Shown here: positions 59,220 to 64,000 of the stretch, in pieces
How positions within the stretch are numbered: position 1 is the first letter of the stretch
Layout: each line of letters begins with the position of its first letter
Source: RBG-16-57-11 sp964503145
GTDB taxonomy: Bacteria; Chloroflexota; Anaerolineae; Anaerolineales; UBA4823
DNA: 64,000 nt
Reading direction: 5' to 3'
Assembly: GCA_964503145.1 (NCBI GenBank)
Contig: CAZCYV010000007.1
Coordinates: 87,205-151,204 of the forward strand
The notes under the pieces: generated by a model
The model's database searches: none
Seen by the model: the letters and a program-made list of their open reading frames with translations, nothing else
What the model was told of the DNA's origin: nothing
Position numbers and translations under genes: made by a program

Positions 59220-59435
59220 CTAAATTGGTAGAGAAATTTTACCACGTTCGCGGAGATCGTCGTCGAATTCCATGCGCTCGCCGCAGCGGCAAGGGCGGCC
59301 TTCAGCGCAATCGATGCAGCAATAGACGCTGGCGCGAAATTTTGTCGGGTTGGACCTGGCGCGTCGCACTACCGGTGACCAGGTGATTTCTACTCCGCAA
59401 CCATCGCAGATCACGGCGCCTTCCCGGTTGTTCAT
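59220..59435 (-). CDS. Small Cys-rich, probably zinc-binding protein (71 aa)
   Basis: ATG 59435 (MNNREGAVICDGCG) follows GAGGAGGTAGCC, a strong site, so the longer frame starting at 59600 is discarded. Seven cysteines: Cys10, 13, 39, 40, 43, 49, 51 in CDGC, CCIDC and CRC contexts, arranged like a small treble-clef or zinc-ribbon knuckle. An acidic segment MEFDDDLRERG follows. The family is not recognised. It lies 62 bp after the universal stress gene on the same strand. Confidence 0.7.
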   Translation of the reverse strand: MNNREGAVICDGCGVEITWSPVVRRARSNPTKFRASVYCCIDCAEGRPCRCGERMEFDDDLRERGKISLPI

Positions 59436-59497
59436 GGCTACCTCCTCGGGTTTCAAATAACCAGCTCCGCCAGGCAACATGGCGATCTGGCGTTCTT

Positions 59498-60526
59498 TCA
59501 CTTCACGATCAGCACCGAACAATTGGCGTAGTGGACCAGCTTGCGCGAGACGCTGCCCAGCAGCCAACTGGTGACCGGGCTCAAGCCGCGGGAACCGCAC
59601 AAGATCAGATCGATCTCATTCTCGCGAGCGTACTGGATGATCTCGGTGGCCGCGTCGCCGCGCACCAGATGCGTATCGACCGTCAGCCCGGCGGCTTCGA
59701 GGATCGAGCGCGCCTGGTCGAGCACGCGCTGCCCCAGGCGCTCTTCGTCGGCTTCCAGGGTGCGCACGTCCAGCGGGGCGGCCGGCGCCGGGTAGAGCAC
59801 TTCTGGGCCGAGCGTCCAGGCGCGGGCGGCCAGATCGGGCGAGATCGGCGGCGGCAGGACGTGCATCAGGGTTATCGGAACGCTGGCGGGCAACCAGGAA
59901 CAACGCTTGCGCACCTCGCGCTTTGGGGCGGGCCTGGGCGGCTCGTGGATGCGCGGCTTTTCTTCTTCAGGCGTTTCGGGGCACACCGGCGCCAGGTAGT
60001 CCACGGCTCGCTGGCTGTGCGGAGAGCCATCGGTGACCAGCAGGGCGCGCCGGATGCCATTGTAGGGGGCGCGCACCACCAACACCGGGCAATGGGAATA
60101 TTCGACCACCTGTTGCGCCACGCCGCCGAGCAAGATGCCCAGGGTGGCCCGCAGGCCCTGGGCGCCGATCAAGATCAGATTGGCGTCCATCTCCTCGGCG
60201 TAAGCGTTGATCGAGGCGGCGGGGTTGCCGGCTTTGAGCAGCACCTGGAGGGGCAGCTCTTGGATTTCCAGACGGTTCTTGACCTCTTCCAGGGAGCGTT
60301 GCAAAGCCTCGTGCCCGCCCAGGTATTGCGTTGGCAGCACGGTGATGGCGGTCAATCGGCACTGTTGCCCCAAAACGCACGGCCGGAACAGGTCTTCGAC
60401 CATTTCGATGGCCGCCTGAGCATGAGCCGAGCCGTCATAGGCGATCAAGATGCGCATTGCCTGGGTAGGTGCAGCCGGTTGTGCGGGGGCCGAAGCGGGG
60501 GAATTGTACGTTCTCTGCAGAGACAT
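59498..60526 (-). CDS. Tandem universal stress protein (342 aa)
   Basis: Two UspA domains (about 24-150 and 155-342). Both begin with the expected strand and Asp (ILIAYDGS, ALLVTDGS). The second ends with a canonical ATP motif GSRGLSPVTSWLLGSVS (G-2x-G-9x-GS); the first has GAQGLRATLGILLGGV, where the final Ser/Thr is Gly. A Pro/Glu/Arg-rich insertion of about 45 residues (PEEEKPRIHEPPRPAP) interrupts domain 2. AAAGGAGGCGCGT precedes ATG 60526. USPs support survival in starvation or oxidative stress. Confidence 0.93.
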   Translation of the reverse strand: MSLQRTYNSPASAPAQPAAPTQAMRILIAYDGSAHAQAAIEMVEDLFRPCVLGQQCRLTAITVLPTQYLGGHEALQRSLEEVKNRLEIQELPLQVLLKAGNPAASINAYAEEMDANLILIGAQGLRATLGILLGGVAQQVVEYSHCPVLVVRAPYNGIRRALLVTDGSPHSQRAVDYLAPVCPETPEEEKPRIHEPPRPAPKREVRKRCSWLPASVPITLMHVLPPPISPDLAARAWTLGPEVLYPAPAAPLDVRTLEADEERLGQRVLDQARSILEAAGLTVDTHLVRGDAATEIIQYARENEIDLILCGSRGLSPVTSWLLGSVSRKLVHYANCSVLIVK

Positions 60527-60606
60527 ACGCGCCTCCTTTCACTTTGCAATACACCACGGAAGGGTGGTCAGCGCGATGCAAGCAGCGATGTCCGTTATCT
60601 ACTCTT

Positions 60607-60636
60607 AAGATAGCATATTTAATTCGCCTGAGTCAA
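60607..60636 (-). promoter_or_regulatory. Promoter of the universal stress gene
   Basis: On the minus strand TTGACT - 18 bp - TATCTT, about 80 nt before ATG 60526, in an A/T-rich stretch that stands out from the flanking GC-rich DNA. Confidence 0.5.
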
Positions 60637-60692
60637 GTTAAGGCGCTGAGAAATGGGTGAGAATGCCGCGGGCGGCCTTCGCCAGGATGGTC

Positions 60693-61094
60693 TCAGGGGA
60701 GCAGGATGGCGGCGGTGAGCCGGGCGCCTATCGGAGAGAGCAGGATCGCCAGCGCAAAGAGATCGAAAATGGCGCCAAAACGCGCGCCGGGCGGAACGGT
60801 GTTCCACCACGGGGCAATGGCCGCAAAGGAGAGCGCCGATCCCAGGGCGCTGATGGTGAGCCAGTCTTCGCGGCGGTAGAGCACAGCCAGCCCGCCGATG
60901 ACCAGGGTCAGCGCCGAGAGCAGCCAGACCACGCCCCAGAGCCGGCCCAGGAGGGAGTGCATGTGAATTTTGGGGGAAATCACCGATGGCTGAGCGGTGA
61001 ACCCTTCGGGCGATTTGCCGGCGAAGGCCAGCGCCCCGCCCAGATTCGCCAATCCGTGCAGGATGAGAGGGATTGCAACCAGGAATCGGAGCAT
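60693..61094 (-). CDS. Small four-TM membrane protein (133 aa)
   Basis: Four predicted TM helices: LVAIPLILHGLANLGGALAF, LLGRLWGVVWLLSALTLVIG, ISALGSALSFAAIA and GAIFDLFALAILL. A conserved-looking LHGLANLGG near the start recalls small DoxX-like or DUF proteins, but I cannot name a family. GAGGAGGTCTATC precedes the ATG. It stands alone between the universal stress gene and a divergent pair of unknown genes. Confidence 0.7.
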   Translation of the reverse strand: MLRFLVAIPLILHGLANLGGALAFAGKSPEGFTAQPSVISPKIHMHSLLGRLWGVVWLLSALTLVIGGLAVLYRREDWLTISALGSALSFAAIAPWWNTVPPGARFGAIFDLFALAILLSPIGARLTAAILLP

Positions 61095-61408
61095 GATAGA
61101 CCTCCTCGACGCCGCAAGAATTCAGTATTAGTCCAGCCCTGCCAGATGCGACCGCTCATCTTTTGTTCTCCTTCGCCGGTGAATTGCGCTCGATCAGCAT
61201 GAGATCAGGACAGGTCCGATTGTGTTCCCGAACAATTTTACCCTTAATCGATCCAAACCGCTTGGACAGATAAATACAATAGCGAGGGTAATACGTTTCG
61301 CGCTATTCGCTATGATTCGATTTTTCAGCAAAGGGGGTGTTTAGATCAGGTAAGGTATAATTGCGATGGATCGAGCCAGGAGGTCCTGCTCGCAAGGCGA
61401 TATCTCGA
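61095..61408. promoter_or_regulatory. Divergent intergenic region
   Basis: About 310 bp, A/T-richer than its surroundings, with no plausible gene. A perfect TATAAT (61356-61361) on the plus strand lies 48 nt before ATG 61409 with no good -35. A TAAAAT element on the minus strand around 61236 could serve the membrane protein gene. Confidence 0.4.
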
Positions 61409-62128
61409 ATGACCGACGGCAGAGAGGCTAAGTTCAATCAGGTGGAAACAGGCGCGGGCGTTCCAGCAAGCGATGAGTGGCTCGAAGGATTGCAGCCGGT
61501 CGATTTACCCCGGCTGTTCGAAGCAATGCGGCAGAGTCTGCCGCAAGGCGATCCTGCGCTGGCGCGCCTGATCCAGGCTTTGCGCCGTTTGCAGGAGCAG
61601 CACGCCCGGTTGATCGAGTGGATCGAACTGCATCGTCGCTTGAGCGAGATTCTGTCCAGCTATGGGCAGTTTTCGCGCGAGGTCGAGCGCCTCGAAGTTT
61701 CTCAGGAAGACCCGGAACCGCAGACCATCGGCATTTTCTGGCGGCCGGTCTCGCAGATGACCGCGAACTTGCTGGAATGGGCCGGCGCGCCGCGCGGCAT
61801 CTTTGCCGGCGCGCCTTTTGCCCGCCTGGCGGATGGCATCGTTGGGCCATCCTGGGCGGTCGAGCTATGCGCCGCCCGAGAGCGGCTGGATGAGCTGACG
61901 CGCCCCATCGAAACGACGCAGCTGTTCGGACCTTCCCGCGGCGCGCGCGCCACCCGCCCGCTTTACATCGATATCGCCGAGTTGTACGACGCAGGCTCGG
62001 AATTCTACGATGTCGCCGAAAGAGCAAAGCTGCTGACCGATCGCCAGCTTTACCAGGCAGCCATGGCGCTTGCCGGGCTATCCCAGGCGGTCTTCGGCGA
62101 TCTGGAGGGTCTGGAATGGACGGCATAG
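61409..62128 (+). CDS. Hypothetical protein, mostly helical (239 aa)
   Basis: ATG 61409 is preferred over the in-frame TTG 61361, which overlaps the -10 box. Soluble, with helical segments (LARLIQALRRLQEQHARLIEWIELHRRLSEILSS region, about 45-80), a central IFWRPVSQMTANLLEWAGAPRGIF, and a C-terminal helical part (ELYDAGSEFYDVAERAKLL). No known motif seen. The downstream gene starts 13 bp before its stop, so the two are probably coupled and functionally linked. Confidence 0.65.
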   Translation: MTDGREAKFNQVETGAGVPASDEWLEGLQPVDLPRLFEAMRQSLPQGDPALARLIQALRRLQEQHARLIEWIELHRRLSEILSSYGQFSREVERLEVSQEDPEPQTIGIFWRPVSQMTANLLEWAGAPRGIFAGAPFARLADGIVGPSWAVELCAARERLDELTRPIETTQLFGPSRGARATRPLYIDIAELYDAGSEFYDVAERAKLLTDRQLYQAAMALAGLSQAVFGDLEGLEWTA

Positions 62129-63582
62129 CGCCGCGGCCGTCCCCTGTCCAGGCGCTTCAGGCCGAGCACGAGCGTCTGCTGGGCAGATTAGGCGATGTCG
62201 GGGGCGTTCCCAGCTTTGGCCCGACGCCCCCAGCGCCGGATCAGCTTCCCTTAGGCCTGCAAGCCCTGATCCACGAAGCGCGCGCCTATATCGAGCGTGG
62301 CAAGGTCGAGGCAGAATGGGTCAGCGACGCGCGGGATCGCAGCCAGTTGCGCGCCAACCTGCGTTTTTGGGCTTCGTTCCTGCTGAGTTGCACCGGCGTC
62401 TATCCGGATACCACCCTCAGACCCGCCCGGCCCTATCAGCCGCAACCTTATCGGCCGGTCAGCGCCACGGTCGGCTTGGATCTGGAAGAACCGATCTCTG
62501 AACGGTCCTCATCCGTGGTCGAACCTCCGCAGGTGGTTGCGTCTCTGCTTGGCCAGGAGGAACAAACCCTTCAGGCGGAAACCTCCGAGGAAGACGAGGA
62601 GTCCCCTCCAGAAGGAGCTGTTGCGCCTTCCCGCCCGTCAAACTTTTGGGGCCTGGTTGCCATTTTGATCGTGGGGGTGATCCCCCTGGCGGCGGTGTGT
62701 CTGGCTTTGAGCCTGTTCTATAATCTGGATGAACGGAATCCCTGGGCTTTGCCGGTCAACGCCGCCACCCGGACGGCCGCTGCCGCAGTGCTTTTGCCCA
62801 GCCCGACGCCGCTTGCTTCGAGCACCCGCGTGCCCGCTTCCACGCCCACCTTGCCCCACGGAGCGGCGAGCGGTTTTCCGCCGCAGTTGTCCGCGCAGGT
62901 CACTCTGGTCAAGACGTCCGCAAGCGGGAAGAAGTGCCTGCCAGTGCTGATCCTTTCCCTGGACGCTCCCGTGGAAATCGGTGGCGCGCCGATTCGCTCG
63001 GCAGAAGTCGCTGTCTATCAGGCGGGGAGCGAAGAGCCGGTGGGGCGCGGCTTGCTCGCGCCGGGCGCCGCTGCGCTCACGCTGAACTTGAAAGAAGCCG
63101 AGGTGGGGCAGAAGAATCGAGACTGGTTGGTCCAGGTGGAGCATCCCTGGCTGGATGTAGAAGCAATCATCCTGGCCGGGTCGTTGTTCGATGGCTGCGT
63201 TCAGAATCAGGTCACGATCACCTATGGACTGGGAGGCGTTGGGGAAAGTTGGGGGCAAGCGCCGAAATCACCCCTGGCGGGCGATCTGGGGTTGCGCTGG
63301 CGGTTGCTCACCTGGGGGCCAGATGCGCTGCAGGCCGGGAGCTGGGTCGCGGCGGTGAAACTCCAGGCTTCGGGCGGCGATGGGAATTACGTCTATTATG
63401 CGCGTGGAGACCTGGCGCTGCCCGGCGAGGCGCGCCCCGCCAACGGCTTACTGCCCGGCGACCAGGTCTTGCTCAGCCAAAAGCAATGCACGCCGGTGAC
63501 GGCTCAAATTGGCGTGACTTCGGGCGGCCAGTCGTTCAGTCGCAGGTTGGCGCTGCGACCGATCCTGCCGGAATGTCGCTAA
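62116..63582 (+). CDS. Hypothetical single-TM protein with large extracytoplasmic domain (488 aa)
   Basis: A cytoplasmic helical N-terminus (1-100; LGLQALIHEARAYIERGK) resembles in style the preceding protein. A disordered acidic linker (120-170), one TM (about 178-202, WGLVAILIVGVIPLAAVCLAL), a Ser/Thr/Pro-rich stalk and a beta-rich C-terminal domain (250-488) follow. The latter carries paired cysteines (KKCLPV, DGCVQ, KQCTP, PECR) that may form two disulfides. I do not recognise the family. The layout (cytoplasmic part, TM, stalk, external domain) suggests signalling or anchoring across the membrane. Confidence 0.68.
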   Translation: MDGIAPRPSPVQALQAEHERLLGRLGDVGGVPSFGPTPPAPDQLPLGLQALIHEARAYIERGKVEAEWVSDARDRSQLRANLRFWASFLLSCTGVYPDTTLRPARPYQPQPYRPVSATVGLDLEEPISERSSSVVEPPQVVASLLGQEEQTLQAETSEEDEESPPEGAVAPSRPSNFWGLVAILIVGVIPLAAVCLALSLFYNLDERNPWALPVNAATRTAAAAVLLPSPTPLASSTRVPASTPTLPHGAASGFPPQLSAQVTLVKTSASGKKCLPVLILSLDAPVEIGGAPIRSAEVAVYQAGSEEPVGRGLLAPGAAALTLNLKEAEVGQKNRDWLVQVEHPWLDVEAIILAGSLFDGCVQNQVTITYGLGGVGESWGQAPKSPLAGDLGLRWRLLTWGPDALQAGSWVAAVKLQASGGDGNYVYYARGDLALPGEARPANGLLPGDQVLLSQKQCTPVTAQIGVTSGGQSFSRRLALRPILPECR

Positions 63583-63626
63583 TCGAGGCATAAGAAGGAC
63601 TGAGTTCGAGTAAAGGAGAGATCGAA

Positions 63627-63845
63627 ATGACCGAAAGCGTGTACAAAGTGATCGAGTTGGTCGGAACCAGCCCGGAATCCTGGGAAAAGGCCGCGGTGGC
63701 AGCGGTCGAGACGGCGGCGAAAACCCTGCGCGACCTGCGCGTCGCCGAGGTCGTCGAGCAAGACCTGGTCATCGAAGACGGGAAGGTGCGCGCCTTCCGG
63801 ACCAAGGTCAAGGTCTCCTTCAAGTATCATCTGGAGGAAGATTAG
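63627..63845 (+). CDS. Dodecin family flavin-binding protein (72 aa)
   Basis: The sequence YKVIELVGTSPESWEKAAVAAVETAAKTLRDLR contains the dodecin signature at residues 6-20, followed by VVEQDLVIEDGKV and a final beta strand. Dodecins form hollow dodecamers that store or sequester riboflavin and FMN, or CoA, in the cytosol. Length is typical (about 65-75). AAAGGAG lies 9-10 nt before the ATG. Single gene. Confidence 0.95.
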   Translation: MTESVYKVIELVGTSPESWEKAAVAAVETAAKTLRDLRVAEVVEQDLVIEDGKVRAFRTKVKVSFKYHLEED

Positions 63846-63930
63846 TTCGGCGCGGCCTGACGGTTTGCAAGGGCCTATCGACCGGCACAAGCCCGCGGAG
63901 AGGGTCGTTGAGCCGGGGTTTTGGCGCGGT

Positions 63931-64000
63931 CGAGCAGGATGCTCCGAGCAAGATGCTCCGAGCAAGATGCTCCGAGCAAGATGCTCCGAGCAAGATGCTC
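63931..64000. repeat. 14-bp tandem repeat running off the right edge
   Basis: Five consecutive 14-bp units CGAGCARGATGCTC (first copy has G, the rest A) reach the last base of the window. Each unit contains the inverted repeat GAGCA-AGA-TGCTC, so both strands can form a row of small hairpins. The array begins about 85 bp after the dodecin stop. Confidence 0.92.

Noticed and set aside
63931..64000. CRISPR or rho-independent terminator series
   Set aside because: Contiguous 14-mers without spacers and without T tracts; better described as a simple tandem repeat.
1..64000. Insertion sequences or integrases
   Set aside because: No transposase, integrase or terminal inverted repeats with target duplications were recognised in the translated frames.

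Overview
The window is GC-rich, gene-dense bacterial chromosome. The gene repertoire fits a Chloroflexota member, probably Anaerolineae-like: large multi-GAF membrane sensors, MutS2, CPBP proteases, a two-domain protein disulfide oxidoreductase, an ECF sigma factor paired with a DUF5667-type protein, VCBS/DUF11 secreted proteins, and A/T-rich heptamer repeats between genes. This assignment rests on gene content and style, not on a marker gene. I see no rRNA, CRISPR array, transposase or prophage, and one tRNA.

Left part (1-17.5 kb, all minus strand). Two stand-alone receiver proteins are followed by seven consecutive membrane-anchored GAF proteins and then a ParA-type ATPase that runs off the left edge. 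Except for one 122-bp gap, neighbouring genes overlap by 4 to about 29 bp. The seven GAF proteins carry different N-terminal input modules (short-loop HAMP, 6-TM, 7TM plus Cache, helical bundle plus HAMP, dCache plus HAMP, multi-TM) on one recurring cytoplasmic GAF plus short-GAF module. None has a recognisable histidine kinase, GGDEF/EAL, phosphatase or methyl-accepting output domain. This is the best candidate in the window for an undescribed signalling system.

17.4-30.3 kb: tRNA-Gly(CCC) with terminators, a LctP-family permease, a DUF4177-like small protein, a CPBP protease and an FkbM methyltransferase. Then come a MacA/MacB-type ABC operon with two exported accessory proteins, and a divergent pair made of a secreted metzincin-like protease and a secreted beta-propeller (FG-GAP) protein.

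30.3-42.5 kb: MutS2, convergent with a hybrid histidine kinase; a lysine 6-dehydrogenase/saccharopine dehydrogenase-like enzyme; and, divergent from it, a complete branched-chain amino acid ABC operon (livKHMGF). The liv leader has a Crp/Fnr-like dyad, a hairpin that covers a very strong Shine-Dalgarno, and a 37-codon ORF that overlaps the livK start.

42.5-49.7 kb: a thioredoxin-reductase-like flavoprotein without its redox cysteines, a four-helix-bundle protein and a malic enzyme. Each of these three genes has a heptamer tandem array at or across its stop codon. Then a lipoprotein, an ECF sigma factor with a DUF5667-type partner carrying an Asn/Gly/Asp repeat tail, and a two-CxxC protein disulfide oxidoreductase.

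49.8-64 kb: a GAF histidine kinase, a zinc-ribbon membrane protein, and a sugar or amino-sugar uptake operon (binding protein, two permeases, ROK kinase, SIS isomerase; no ATPase gene). After that an M23/SH3b protein, a small Cys-rich protein, a tandem universal stress protein, a small membrane protein, two unknown overlapping genes and a dodecin. A 14-bp tandem repeat runs off the right edge.
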